A stretch of 64,000 nucleotides of DNA, taken from contig OX637797.1 in the NCBI GenBank assembly GCA_951802425.1, positions 1,240,001-1,304,000 of the forward strand, in the 5' to 3' direction. The DNA is from Clavaria fumosa (lineage: Eukaryota; Basidiomycota; Agaricomycetes; Agaricales; Clavariaceae). Shown one piece after another: positions 33,439 through 52,334 of this stretch. Numbering within the stretch: the first letter of the stretch is position 1; every line of letters starts with the position of its first letter. Both the position numbers and the translations under genes were made by a program. Below the pieces are notes generated by a model that saw nothing but the letters and a program-made list of their open reading frames with translations, was not told the origin of the DNA and searched no databases.

Positions 33439-36400
33439 ATGTCTCGGCTGGTCACTGGTGGTCTTGGCCTCTCCGTCCTCATCGCCGTTTACCTGTTTTA
33501 TCTGGCCAGCCGGGAGACTGCCCTCTCCCTCTCTCCTCAAGGATGTCGGATGTCGTGGATGTCTCCTTCGTACATTTCACAAACTAACTTCAATTCCTCA
33601 TGGACACCCTTAGCAAATCTCTATTCTTTATTGCTATACCGCGAAGTCGGCTGGCAGTCAGACCGCGTGCGCATACACTCAGCCGTCGCTCATTTTTCTC
33701 ATGTCGTGATCCTGAATCCTGGTGTAGATATCTGGCACAGGCTTGCCTGTCTTGTTCATCCCCGGTAATGCTGGATCTCCGCGTCAAATACGGTCCATCG
33801 CTTCCTCAGCTGTCTTACAGCTGTACGAGCACCCGGGGAAGGTCGCTCACGCTTTCCAGGACACCGGAGTGAGGGAATTGGATTTCTTTGCAGGTATGTG
33901 TTGCTTCTGCTTTCCCAACCTGTGTGCATCAGCGTCGCCGCACGCTCCCAGTGTACGGGCTGGAAACTCCCATGCGGCGTTTGAGTTGCTGTAGCGTTCT
34001 ACATCTCGTGCTGTCGGCTGATCTTTTGCCAGTCGATTTCAATGAAGGCCTCTCCTTCTATGGCGCCACGCTTGAGACAGAAATCGCGTATTCCTCTCGC
34101 GCAATATCTTATATCCTCTCACTATACCCTCGAAATACGTCCATTATTGTCATGGGGCACTCTATGGGCGGCGTCGTAGCCACTTCTCTTCTCCCCTCGA
34201 AGGATATCTCCGTGATCATCACCTTATCCACTCCACACTTGCTACCCCCTGTCAGGTTCGACGCACGCATCGACAAGCTCTATTCCGCAAACGCGCAAAC
34301 CCTACTTTCCGATCCGACCCCCATTCTGTCCCTTTGTGGCGGCGCGTCAGATATGACCTTTCCGTCTGAAACGTGTGCGTTACCCGAGACCGGTGTCGAC
34401 CCAAAGGTTTACAGACGGACGGTATTCACCACGGCATTGGAAGGAACTTGGGCAGGGGTAGGGCATCAAGTCATGGTGTGGTGTCATCAAGTCAGATGGC
34501 GCGTTGCGAGGACGGCCCTGGAGCTTGGGGCAGTAGCCTCGGATGTGGAGCGAGCGGCCGTGCTTGACAAGTGGCTGAGAGGCTGGCAAATGGCCCCTCC
34601 TTCAGCATCCGAACAGAATGTCACTATTCTGTCTGACCTGTCATCCTACGATGTGCTTCCACACAGCGTGCCCTTAGTGCTGAGGAGCCCTCGAGAATCG
34701 CGGGCGTATCTGGTTCCCGCGTCTGCGTCAAAGGGTGATACGCACGCGGAGTCCAAGTTCACGCTGTTTGCGTCGCGAGGTTCTGTAGGATCCGTGGGAC
34801 CATATCATCCCTCAAGCCTTCGCGTCAAGGTGTCTATTTGCCGCTCGGGGTCGTCTGGGACTTCAATCCGGTGCAGCCATCTTCAACCAAGCACCCTCAA
34901 GCTTATTCCCAACCCTCTTCATCTTCAGGAAAGCTTCCCTCCTCATGAAGGATTCGATGAATCGGATGGCGTCGTTTTGTTTGAGGCTGATGTCCAGGTT
35001 GTAGAAGACGAACAAGCGTGGGTGGGAGTGGAAGTGGACGGAGCTGACGGAAGCGGTTGGGTATTTGGAGGATTCAACCGGATTAGCATCTTGGAAAACC
35101 ACGCCAGTACCCTGGGTTGGTCACCCTAAATAATATGTCTGGTAACACGCTGATGATGTCGTTTGTAGGCTCACTGCCGCAGGGTATACACATCCCGTTC
35201 TCCGCCGAAGCGAATGCACACAGCTTCCACAACGAAATCTATCTCCCGAATCTGCTCTCGAGCGCCATTATAGTGTATGCTCTGACGGCCGCTATTAGTT
35301 CATCGCAATGCTCCGGTGTTGTATTTTCAATCTCGTCCGATTTCGGCAAGCGGGGCTTACGAGGAAAAAATGTTGATGACAGAATCGCTCCTATCTCCCT
35401 TGCTTGTTCATCATTCGGAAGACGGTGAGGCCCACTTCTTCCCTCTGTTGCCTTTCGGCAGCAGTCATCGTATCTTGCTACATACGCATAGCGCCGGTCC
35501 GTTCTTACCAAGCACGCGTCACACATTGATCGGTGGATTCCGACTTACGATATACTCATCTGGTTCGGCTGGTTGCCCATCACCAGTCGAATCACTTCAT
35601 ATCCGTGTGGACTGGTGGAGCACGTTGGGCCGATGTGCAGGGCGATATTTCACTGCACTACCAGTTTGGGGCGTCGCTGTAACTGCGCTTATTGTCTTTG
35701 AGGCGTGGAGGGTGAAAAGTAAAGGAGGTCGGTGACTTATTCCACTTGCAGAACAAACACCTCATTCCCAATTTCTTCGCGTCGTTAGGACCCATGCCAA
35801 GCGTCTCTCAATCTCTGTCGACTTTCGCAACCGGAACGTTACCGAAGCTCTCATTGGCTGCTCTTTTGCTTTCGTTTTGTCCGCTTCCCGAGTACTATCT
35901 CTTGGGCAATAGAGGAGAGCCATTCTTTGCACCCATTGCACCCATTCTGTTATTCTTGTCCGCTGGATTGGTCTGTATCAGTTGGGGATTCTTATGCTTG
36001 CTGATGTGGCCACTGATCCGGCTGGGGGGCGCTCTGTCAGGCAGGTAAGTGTGTGGCGATATTTTTCGTTTCCCTCCTCTTCCCTCTCTTCACTGCCAAG
36101 CTGATCCCAAACGTAGTCGCCCACGGCAGACTAGCGTATCAAATCGCTCAATCCTGTCGATTGCTGTAATCTCACTCCTGGTCTCCCTATTTCTGCCATG
36201 GCAAGTTGTATTTCTTGCCTACTGGCTTAAACATCTGTATACCTGCGCGACGTCGGCATGGAGAATCACCCCGAGAGCAACCTCATTTCAGGTGGCGAGG
36301 CCATCAGAGTGTCTGAATGGTAATCCTGTGGAGAAGGAGTCCGCTTTTAAACGGATCCACTGTTGCATGATTGAAAAACACCATCACGACACGCATGTTT

Positions 36401-36849
36401 TGTTATTCATGACATGGTTGTTAACCTTGGCGGCCCCTGCCTTAGCGGTGTGGGCACGGATGGCGACGACGACTGGCTTGACGACGCGTTTGTCAGGGGA
36501 TCACAGTTTCTTAGATGTGGCCCCATTCCTTGTACTCGTGGATTTTGCTTCGTGGTCTACTAGCCCCGCTCTGGAACCGCAAAAGTGCGTTGCAAATTGT
36601 TCGACGACTCCTGTTTGTGTTTGACTGTTTTTTTTAACCGTTGCCAGATTTGAACGTCGTTTTTCGTCGTCGTGGGGTATGATCGCCGTCGCGGTTATGG
36701 GCGTGACTGTGGGCTCGAGGGCGTCGTACCGAGTGACGGATATCGCTAATTTGGCCGTGGCATTCATAGTCATTGTTAGAATTGGGCCAAGGTACTGGGG
36801 GAAAGAATGGCGCCTTAGTAAAAGCGCCGTGTCGGAACGTCTTTCATGA
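33439..36849 (+). CDS. BST1: GPI inositol-deacylase Bst1/PGAP1
   Basis: ER multispanning lipase that removes the inositol acyl chain from GPI anchors so that GPI proteins can leave the ER. Eight exons. The ATG at 33439 precedes a signal-anchor helix (LSVLIAVYLFYLAS) and GCRMSWMSPSYISQ. Exon 2 joins ISGTGLPVLFIPGNAGSPRQ. Exon 3 (34033-35115) carries DFNEGLSFYGATLETEIAYS, the lipase GHSMGG with the nucleophile Ser, and ITLSTPHLLPPVRFD. The C-terminal half (exons 35169-36849) holds several membrane helices, for example SIAVISLLVSLFLPWQVVFL and LLTLAAPALAVWA. One intron (35712-35751) is only 40 bases. Junctions between 35116 and 35752 were chosen by frame and motif and are less certain than the rest. 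Confidence 0.9.
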
Positions 36850-37197
36850 TTTGGACTGAACAATGGATGTGGGTACTTTTTTTCATTTTTCTTCTAGATT
36901 AATCCCAACGGCTATGCGAGAGGCAGAATACATTTTCCCCTCGTCGAAGCGATATTTGTTGCTTGCTTTATTTGGCTGCACGTGTTCGACTTGTTACGTA
37001 AGCGTGTCTTTCGGAATCGGCAACGGCTAAAGTCAATTTCTTGCTTGCTTGATTGGTAGTGGTGCGTGAACGTGGACACTACTACTACACTCCAAACGTT
37101 TGACACACTCCCAAACTCGCGTCACAGGAAAACAGCTCATTTTCAGTCTTCGAGTTCAAGGAAATAGCGCATTGCTTTCCGTTGCTGTATCATTGCA
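36850..37197. promoter_or_regulatory. Intergenic region before the CorA transporter
   Basis: 348 bases between BST1 and the transporter on the same strand. It is T-rich near 36879-36895. Nothing else is assignable. Confidence 0.4.
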
Positions 37198-39870
37198 ATG
37201 GCTTCACGGCGAGATAGCCCACTCAATAGCTCACCCGCGTCTCTTAGGGGTGATTCTCCGGTCCGCCAACACAGAAGCAGCAGCCCTATTGAAATTGGAG
37301 AGTCCATTTCTCGTTCGCGCGTAGCACCTTCAGTCCAAAGATCTTTCGACCCAAATGATCCTGACGTCCGCGAACGGCAGCGCACGATGGACGTCGACAT
37401 GGCCATACATCTTTCTCGGGCTCGAAGAGAGACATTGCCTGTCAGTCCCGCTGCATCCCCGTACGAAGTTCCACAGCAGCAGCGGCAGTCTCCACATGTC
37501 GACGCTCGGTTCCCGATCACGTCGGACGAGCAGCGTGCGCTAGGCATTGCCCGGGGCGACCTTGCGCATCTGGACGAAGTGTATTCCAATGTCTTGACGC
37601 CTCGACCGCCGTCGCCCAGTGCACTCCTACTTCGGCATGTCAGCCCCGCTCACGACCCAGACCTCCTCGTCTCTATCGGTCATCCACAACAGGGTCTAGA
37701 TGGCCCTCCGCCCTCTCTATACGGCCTGCCTGTCTATCAAAACAGCGTGTCGCGGTCGGTCTTTGACTTCTCCCCCATGGAACAATTCGCAGTCACCGAA
37801 AAATTACAACTCGGGATTGAGTCTCCCGAGGTCAAATTCTTTGGTGATTTTGCCAAATCCCAAGCAGATCCATTACAGTCACCCCCTCCTCCCTCCGAGC
37901 TTTCAGAAGCTCTTTCGGATCCAGCAGCAGTAGCCCTTCCGCGCACCGCTCGTCAACGGAAGCTCAGTCATAGTATCGCCGGCCCCCGATTGCAACGGAA
38001 AGGTGTCGGTGGGAAAATGGCCCTGTTCGAAAATACCATGGGGCTCGGGTCACCTTCTCTCCCCAACCGTCTTGGCCTGGCGATAGGGTCCAACCTCAGC
38101 GCTTTGCCATCTGCCGAGAATCTACCCCCCGCAGGTGGCCATAAAACCAATGCTTCACCCGGGGAGCATGCCGCTCCCTTGGGGTCTCGCCCCGGCATCT
38201 TGAACACCGGACATGATCGACCATATCGTTTCTCGTTCTACTCAAACGCCCTCTCTGCCACCATCCATGCCCGCAGTCTCAGCGAGCTCCCTGCGGATGA
38301 TCAAACATTCCAGGAACTGTTCACTGGTGTCAACTCCTCCGATTCCATTGTTACGCCAACGCCGATTCCCACCCGTGTAGGGACTCCGTCTGGCCTTCCA
38401 CCTAGAGGGCCTACTGAAACAAGTGCATTTAACATTGGTCGGGTTACACCGCGGATGAACAACAGTAATGGTAACACCACCACCACCGGCACCACCACCA
38501 CGACGGCCAACATCAATAACAATAGCTCCAGTAAGAGAGGTGGGGAGACAACGAAAGTCGCATCTAACGGTGCTGTGAGTCTCGCCTGTGATACTGAAAC
38601 CGTTACCTGGTGGCTCGACATACAGAGCCCTACGGACGAGGAGATGAAGGTGTTGAGCAAGGTAATTGCCGCATCTACGTCGGCTGTCTTAGAGAATCTC
38701 ATCCTGTTTGTTCAACGAGGTTTTCTCGATACATCCCTTGACTACAGAGGACATCTTGACAGAAGAAGCGCGCGAAAAGATTGAATTGTTCCGCCATTAT
38801 TACCTTGTCTGCTTTCGCAGTTTCGACCAAGATCCTTACAGTCCCACATACCTGGAACCGTTGAATATGTATATCATAGTTTTCAAAGAGGGAACTTTAT
38901 CCGTAAGCATTTCTCTCGATATCCCGCCCAAATCATGCTCCATATCATACGAAGTTTCACTTCAGCCCTACCCCGCACCCTCAGAATGTGCGACGGCGTA
39001 TCAAACAACTTAAGGATTATATCAGCGTAACCTCCGATTGGATTTCCTACGCACTCATCGACGATATCACCGATGCCTTTGGTCCGCTGATCCAAAGTAT
39101 TGAGTACGAAGTCGATAGCATCGACGAACTCGTACTCATCCTCAAAGACAAAGACCAGAGCGACATGCTACGAAGGATCGGCACGTGTCGCAAGAAGGTG
39201 ATGGGGCTACTAAGGCTGATGGGCAACAAGGCGGATGTTGTCAAGGGTTTGGCCAAGCGGTGCAACGAGAATTGGAGGGTAGCTCCGACTTCAGACATCG
39301 TAAGTCTTTCCGGCTCGCCTGATTGATCTCCAGAAGGTTGAATCTATCATAGGGACTTTATTTGTCTGATATTCAAGTTTGTGCTTCTCTCGCCTCTCGT
39401 CCCGCTTGCCCACGCGCCTCATTCATATGCCATCCATCTTCTACGACAGGACCACCTGATAACCATGACACAAAGTCTGAACCACTATGAGAAGATCCTT
39501 TCGCGCTCGCATTCCAATTATTTGGCGCAAATCTCCATCGAGATGACAGATGCGAACAATCAGATTAACGATGTGCTCTCAAAATTGACAGCAATTGGAA
39601 CAATCCTTATCCCAATGAACCTGGTCACTGGTGAGAACGCTATCCTCATATCTACTCTCAGTCTTACTGTTGTGAAGGTTTGTGGGGAATGAATGTTCAC
39701 GTCCCAGGGCAAGGGATCCCGGTGAGATATCTTGACCATGTTCAGCTTCTGTCTGCAGGTATTGAAGAAATTGGCAGGGCTATGGTTGGTTCGTTTCCAT
39801 CGTATCCATTTTGGTGGCCTTTGCCGTTGTGGGAGGATACACTACGTATCGGTTCATCCTTCGGAACTAA
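37198..39870 (+). CDS. CorA-family Mg2+ transporter, Alr1/Mnr2 type (777 aa)
   Basis: Magnesium channel of the plasma membrane (Alr1) or vacuole (Mnr2). Seven exons: 37198-38661, 38720-38902, 38955-39299, 39353-39376 (24 bases), 39450-39630, 39678-39721 and 39778-39870; the sum is 2334. A Ser/Pro-rich N-terminus of about 480 residues includes poly-Thr and poly-Asn runs. The conserved part starts TVTWWLDIQSPTDEEMKVLS, VFSIHPLTTEDILTEEAREK and YYLVCFRSFDQDPYSPTYLE. A long stalk helix follows. TM1 is LTAIGTILIPMNLVTG, and the pore signature GMN lies in LWGMNVHVPGQG. TM2 is WFVSIVSILVAFAVVGGY, with a short basic end. The final acceptor at 39777 was chosen because it alone gives TM2 in frame. Confidence 0.92.
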
Positions 39871-40006
39871 ATACAGATATATTCAAATTGAGTTAGACAT
39901 TGCGAGAGACTCTTCACTGTATGTGACACGCCAAAATGGAACCGTAACGGTAAAGAAGCAGCCTTAATAAAACAATACTTGAAAGCAATACGCCACAAGA
40001 GGAGGT

Positions 40007-46124
<6,118 letters not shown>

Positions 46125-46905
46125 TGAACGGGGATGCGTAAGAGTCCTCGCAAGCGGTTGACTTGTCGTTTTTTTTTATTTCCTTATTTTTCGTCTTCTT
46201 GGATCAATGGGAGGTGCTGGCTCGTTGCGGGAATTGTGGCAAAGAGGACTTGGGCGGCGCGTTGTGTCTCCGCAACTGACACCAACAACTACAAATACAC
46301 GACTCTTATTGCCTTTTTATGGGAAGTAATTATGTAATGATTAAGTAGCATTGCCAATTAGCTCCGAAGCTGGACCTTGAGCGGTGCTTATTCATGTAAT
46401 TCCGTGTTGAAAAAATACTTTTGCACCTTCCAAATAAGGCAAGGTCAAAAAGAAATTGTTCGGGAACACAGCCACACGAGCACAGATTGCAAATTGGAAC
46501 GTTTGTCGCGGGCCGTGGGGGGGTGTCAGTTAACTCGCCTGGTCGTCGCGATGGATATCTGGGTAGAGGGATTCACTAGCATATAGTGCACATCCGCAGG
46601 CTTGTAAATTCTCATCACAGCGCGTTACAGCATTGGTCCGCAGCAGCGGAGTGCTGTACCGGCAGTCAACTAGTCAACACTATTATTGACTCAACAGACA
46701 ACATGTTTGTGCATTGTTAGTGACAACATTAACGGGCAATGGCTGGATATACTAGCAAAAATGGCATTGCGTTTACAGTACAATGTATCGTGTAGTCATG
46801 TTGTTGTGAAGTCATTGTAAACCCAACACCCGCCGCGAGAGGAAAGAAACTGGATATCATGAACAGATGGTCCGCATCCAGTCAGGATATCAGGAAACTA
46901 CATCG
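46125..46905. promoter_or_regulatory. Intergenic region, promoter of KDM5
   Basis: 781 bases between the 3' end of the UDS1-like gene and the start of KDM5. A T run follows the KDM5 start (46170-46178). TGACTCA, the bZIP/Gcn4 consensus, occurs at 46687-46693 beside a repeated GTCAAC (46665-46677). It lies about 560 bases upstream of KDM5, so its relevance is uncertain. No reading frame here looks real. Confidence 0.4.
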
Positions 46906-49881
46906 TTACCTCCTCAGCGCCCTCAACTGAGCCCTCAAATTCGAATTCTCAGTCTGAACGCTGTTCAGTTCGTCGAGCAGCGCGATCCGCTGATCGCTTT
47001 CGCTCATCTGCATCGCATGGATCTCTTCCTCCGCGCGCTGTAAATTCCCCTGGCACTCCTCCAGCTGCTTACGCACGAGCAGCGGCGCCGCAGCGGCCTC
47101 CTCAGCTAACCTTAGCGCCTTTGCAGATAACGCATCATTCGTCTGACTCAACTGCCGGCACGTCTCAGCTTGCTCGGCCGCCCGCGCCTCAATCCCTCGT
47201 TTTTCCCGTTGCATCCTCTCCACAGCTTCCGATAGCTGATGTATTTCGTCCTGCCTGTCAACTCGCAAGAAACGCAGGAGCAAAAAGTTTTGTTGAGAAA
47301 GCGTGTAGAAAAGGAGCGACAACGACATACAAAGCAATTTGCCTAGACGATAGATGAAGGTTTCGCTCCTCGAGAGTCCGGACCTGCTTCTGATACGTCT
47401 CCAAGGCATTCCCACTCTCTTGAGCCAATTTCTGTGCCCGCTCCGCATTCTGCCTCAATAGATCATGCGCCTGCGCAAACCGTATGAGACGCTCGATAAG
47501 CGCCTTGTCATCCACAATCAGCGCCTGCACTCGCTGCGCGAACGCCTCGATGCTAAACGGCGAGAGGTTTGGTGAGGGCGGGTGTGTGACCCTATTAGCA
47601 TCGTAAAGTGTCTTGAGCGAGCGGACGTCCAGCTCCGCGATCGACGAAACAGTCTTCGACTCACCCAACCCGGTCGGGGAGTTAGATCGCAGATTTGGCC
47701 GCACGGAAAACTTGCCGACCCTGCTCTCCGCCGAGGGTAAATTGTTCCAAATAGGTAGCAGGATAGACATCCACTTCGACGGTTCATTCTCTAGATCAGG
47801 ATTGAGAGACAAGGGGCCCGAAAAGGAACTCTTTAACGCTTGTTCCTTCGCAAGCAGTAGGATTTAAACGTTATTGCAACCTTATGAATGAGAGACCTGC
47901 TGACCTTGGTGAGAATTTCGGTACTCTGCAGCTCCGTCCTGGGTTCGTCCCTTTCCCGCCCCATCTCATCCTTCTCCTGCTGCAATTGCGCATTTTCCCG
48001 CTTGACCCTATCCATCTCCCGTCTCGCCTGGTCATTTTCCTGCTTAAGTTCATCTCTTTCCCGTCTCAAATGATCTGACAGACATTCCAACTCATCCATT
48101 TGTCGTCTTGCCCCATCAGTCTCTTTTCTTAACATATCCTTCTCCCGTCCCGCCTCATCCAATTCCCGCCTGACTTCCCCCATTTCTCGAAAAAGGGCCT
48201 CCCACTTGTCAATCCCCACACGAACATCTTCCTCCAATCTACGTCGCGAGGTATCCCATTCCTGGTGGAGCATGTCATGCCCCTCTATCTTCGCCATCAA
48301 ACCGGATAAGTGAGAGGCAATCGACGAGGTCAACGTAAGCAGAGATGTCTCTGGGGAGAGTTGCGAGATCCGGTGCTTGTGTGTCAGCTTCTGCAGCGTA
48401 CGCACCCCTTCATCGTGTACTGACTTGAGCCCGGTCAGATCACGTTGTAGTTGCTCCGTTTGGCCTGACTCGGTATCCCGTTGCTCCTCTAAAATCTTCA
48501 AGCGTCGCTCGAGCATTTCGAGTTCTGTCGTCCGCTCGGCTAGAGCCGCGCGATCCCGCTCCCAGACATTCCTTTCTTCTCGGGATGCGGAGAGGCGCTG
48601 CTTGAGTATCTCCAGCTTTCGAAGTTCCGTCTCGAGCGCCGAAATAGTGTCCTCCGCACTCTGCAGCTCCATACCCATGGTCGTCTCAATCTGTTCCTTC
48701 TCAAGCCGTATCAGTGACAGCTCACGTGCCATGTCACCCGTCTTTTGATTAGCAGCGGCTAAGGCGTCCGCAGCGGCTTTGAGTTTCTCCTCTAGTGCCG
48801 CTACGTCTGTGGCAAGAATTGTTCGGCGACGCTGGGGCACCACGCTGTCAGCATGCCCCGCAAAAAAATGCGCTCCATCAAATTTCGGTTTGGGTAAGGA
48901 TGAGGCGCTCGTCACCGACGACGCCGTCGGACTAAGCGGCACATTGTGATTCGGAGTGTTATAGCCGGAGTCTCCTCCATTTATTGAACCGCTGTTTCGA
49001 GCCATCTTCTTCTCCATGCTCCGTACGCTCATGCTGAGGACGCCAGCGCGATGCTCTAGCAGCTTTTTCTGTACGCTGTTGGCCCGCTCTGAGACACGCC
49101 AGAACTCCATTTGCGCTGCCTGAACCGTCTGATCAGAGGCATTTATCTCTCCTTCAGACTGCTTGGAGACATCCTTGTTGGGAGCATTAACTTTGGAAAG
49201 GGAGAGAGAAGCTTCGCGCATTTTGGTCTCAAGTGTGAGTTTCCTGCTCGCAGCCTCCAACCGCAAAAAAAGGATTTCCTGTTCCTGTCCAAAACGTGAA
49301 TAGATACAGCTATACTTTTTAAAAAAAACACAGACCTTCTTCAACTCTTCAACCTCTTCCGAACTAAGTATTTGGCATTCTCGGCTGTCGACTACAGCCT
49401 CGCTCGCCAACAGGCTGATGAGCAGCTCGTTACGGGTGTTGTAGATGGAGGAACCACGTGAGCGATCGTTCTCAGGCAGGAGCCGAGAGTGGAGTCTAGC
49501 CTGCGGAGAATCATCGACAGGAGTGTTGGTGCGAGAGTCTTTTAAGGAAGCCGATGCTCTGGCCACTGGTGAAGGGGTGTAAGGTGATCTGTTGACTCCA
49601 GAGCGGGTAGAGGGAGATGGTGTTCTGGAAACGCGATCGTCTGATGGTACTGTGAAGGGTTGATGTTGCCTGTCCTTGCGAATGGAAAGGGCGGAGACAG
49701 TGGTCTGAGGGGAATTGCTTGGGTTGCTGGATTGTCCTTGGCCGGAACGGGGACTTGCAGGCCACGAGGTTTTCCTCAGATCCGCGAGTGGCAAGGTAGT
49801 TGAAGGCGGTGAGGCTGGAGGTTCACTGGAAAGTGACGAAACTGCCCCCGCGCCTCCAAGAAAGCGCCGAACACCGTTCAT
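46906..49881 (-). CDS. UDS1: Coiled-coil protein with 'up-regulated during septation' domain
   Basis: The N-terminal block NTRNELLISLLASEAVVDSR, ECQILSSEEVEELKK and EQEILFLRLEAASRKLTLET matches the fungal Uds1 domain, found in proteins tied to septation and polar growth. The first ATG in this frame is at 49881 (MNGVRRFLGGAGAVSS); the frame stays open upstream to 50028 but begins there with a non-ATG codon. After a Ser/Pro-rich leader and the domain come long heptad regions (LEEKLKAAADALAAANQKTG, ERTTELEMLERRLKILEEQR, LRRERDELKQENDQARREMD). The end is a further coiled coil, NSNLRAQLRALRR. Four exons. The first intron (about 49335-49285) is 51 bases and has no in-frame stop. Divergently paired with MDM34. 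Confidence 0.87.
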
Positions 49882-50053
49882 GCGGAACCCGAGGGAAGGA
49901 TTGGAATGAGTGTCAGATGGAATACAGTAGTCGCAACAACTCCTTGCGATCTCGCAGAATGCACGTGATTGGATCTGACGTAATTTAGCACGTGACTCCC
50001 GTGAGGACACTGACCTCAGACCTCGCACTACACATGCATGTCATCACTTCTCT
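49882..50053. promoter_or_regulatory. Divergent promoter between UDS1-like gene and MDM34
   Basis: 172 bases separate the two start codons. CACGTG occurs near 49961 and again near 49989, the bHLH/CPF1-type E-box core. Both genes probably use the same region. Confidence 0.45.
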
Positions 50054-52220
50054 ATGTCCTTCAGTTTTAAATGGCCGCGTTTCTCAGACCAATTCCATGC
50101 AGATGCCATCCAAATGCTCAACAACGCACTTAATAAGGGGACTAAACCACCTGTCCTCGCAGAGAGAATCGAGGTCGTAGAACTCGAAATGGGCACTCAG
50201 GTGTGCAGCGCAGCAGAAATTCCGCCTCTACCTTTGCAAACGGCCCATATCGATAGCCTCCGGAGCTAGAGATACGCGATATAGGGGATCTGACCATGGA
50301 CCAATTCCGCGGTATATTTCGACTTAACTATGCCGGAGATGCACACATCGTCTTGAAGACGAAAGTTCAGGTACGTTCAATCAGAATATCTATCACTGGC
50401 CTCGCTCTCACTGGTCGAGACTCCCGAAGGCGAACCCTCTCAACCACAAACATCCTGATATCCACATAATGACTGGATCTCGAGGAATGCTGGCGGCCAA
50501 GCAACCACTTGTTGTCCCCATGCTTCTTCGTTTGTCGCACTTCAAGCTCAGCTCCTACGTCGTACTCGTCATCTCCAAGCAGAAGGGTATCACCCTCGTG
50601 TTCAAGACCGATCCGCTTCAGCATGTTGATATCAACAGCACGTTCGATTCGATCGCAGTCATACAACAATTCATACAGAAGGAGATCGAGGGCCAGCTGA
50701 GGCAGATGTTCAGAGAAGACCTCCCCAGCATCATACATAGACTCAGTCAGCAATGGGTCAAAGCTAAAGTTGAAGCGCCCTATTTAGACAAGAGACCACT
50801 ACTCCCACGTCGTCCAGCGACAGCGACGATTCCAAGTCGCGGAACTCATCCTAGTACTACTCATTCATCCGATGTCACTCAATTGTCTCGCCTCCCTTTG
50901 GCGAATGTCCGCAGGCCAAGTCAGTCTTCGGAAACGTCTTTGGCCAGCAGCAGCCGCAGAACATATGCAACCGCTATATCTGCCCCTTCTTCCCGGACTT
51001 CGCGCAACCCTTCGTCTCCTTCCATGTCTCTCTCCCCTGACACTGAGAGTTTCGATCCGACATATGGGCTTCGCCCAGAAGGCCTTCCCGCAAAGAGCGT
51101 CTTCCGGTCATTCAGTGAATTATACTGCCCCGACAGAGGTCTCGCCGACCTCGCGGAAGATTCCCACGAGGATAACGGATATGACGACGTCAACTCGTTC
51201 GATCTCGTCGACTGGGAGGAGGCAATCACGGATGCCAGTCCACCACCCAGCGTCTACGAGAGAGAGCTGGATGAGAATGTCGAGTACGAAGCCATCCCCG
51301 CGGTCGGAGGCGGCACCGTCATGCGGCCAAGAGTGTATCACTCTCAGTCCCAAATTCAACCCCCTTCAGGGATTACCCCGAGACAGCCCAATTTCCCTCT
51401 ACGCCGATCCACGCAGTTGTATGAGTCCTCCATCTCGGAACGAGCCTTTTTGCCCGCCGACCCCAGCGGCATGCCGAGTACCTATGCACCCCTGCCGGCC
51501 TATGGGTTTAGGTCAAATATTCTAGGCAACTGGACCCGAGATGGTATGTCGCGAACAATGCAGACGAGATCGCCTACAAATGTTACAACCCATCATCCCG
51601 GAACACCCGACAGCCTCGAGACGCAGGTGTCTGAATCATGCTCTAGTACCAACTTTACACAATCCTCCTTACCAACCCCTCCGTTCACCGACATGCCCGC
51701 AGTCGCAAACGAAACGCCCGGCAAACGTTTACTGTCTTCTCCTCGCCCGTCTTTCTCGACTTCGACAATAAACGTCGGATCTCCACCGAGCACCCTGGGT
51801 CGAAGCCCCGAACCTGATCCTAGGATTATTCTCAGACCAGCACTTAACAACACCATCCATCAATTGTCGACACTGAGCCTTTCAAACCACACGCTGTCCC
51901 CATATACTCGGTCATTGTCCCATTTCACCGTCCGCAGCTTCCCGCCGCGCTCCTCCGTCGCCGTCACTTCAGATCGACAGCCACCCAAAGCTCGGCGAAA
52001 ACGCATATTTCGGCTTGGCGGTGCGCCACAACTTCCGCCACAGGGAACACAAACTGCGGAGACAGAGCCGATTCCATCTTCTCCGGATGCTTCCTTCGAA
52101 TTCGATGCGGACGAACTTGATCGTTACTTTCGTTCCTGTGATTCGGATTTCACGCCCAACTCACCCAAAATTCACCCTACACATATGAGACGGCGTCACA
52201 CATGCAATACAAGAGATTGA
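50054..52220 (+). CDS. MDM34: ERMES subunit Mdm34 (683 aa)
   Basis: Outer-membrane component of the ER-mitochondria encounter structure that moves phospholipids. Exons 50054-50200, 50257-50370 and 50430-52220 are all phase 0. The N-terminal SMP lipid-transfer domain is nearly textbook: [106 protein letters not shown] and [20 protein letters not shown]. The remaining roughly 450 residues are disordered and Ser/Pro rich, with an acidic patch near residue 245-285. The tail includes a basic [12 protein letters not shown]. It converges with the Virilizer gene, leaving 114 bases between stop codons. Confidence 0.94.
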
Positions 52221-52334
52221 TCATATTCTTATTTCCTGCTACTTTTTCCAACTCCGGCTCCATTCGTCACATTGTGTTGAATGTAGGTGATAATGAAAGT
52301 GCGTGGAAGATTTCTGGTGAACGTTGTGACACCA

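Noticed and set aside
39722..39758. A 37-base final intron in the CorA gene
   Set aside because: That acceptor puts the second helix out of frame. The acceptor at 39777 gives an intact GYGWFVSIV helix.
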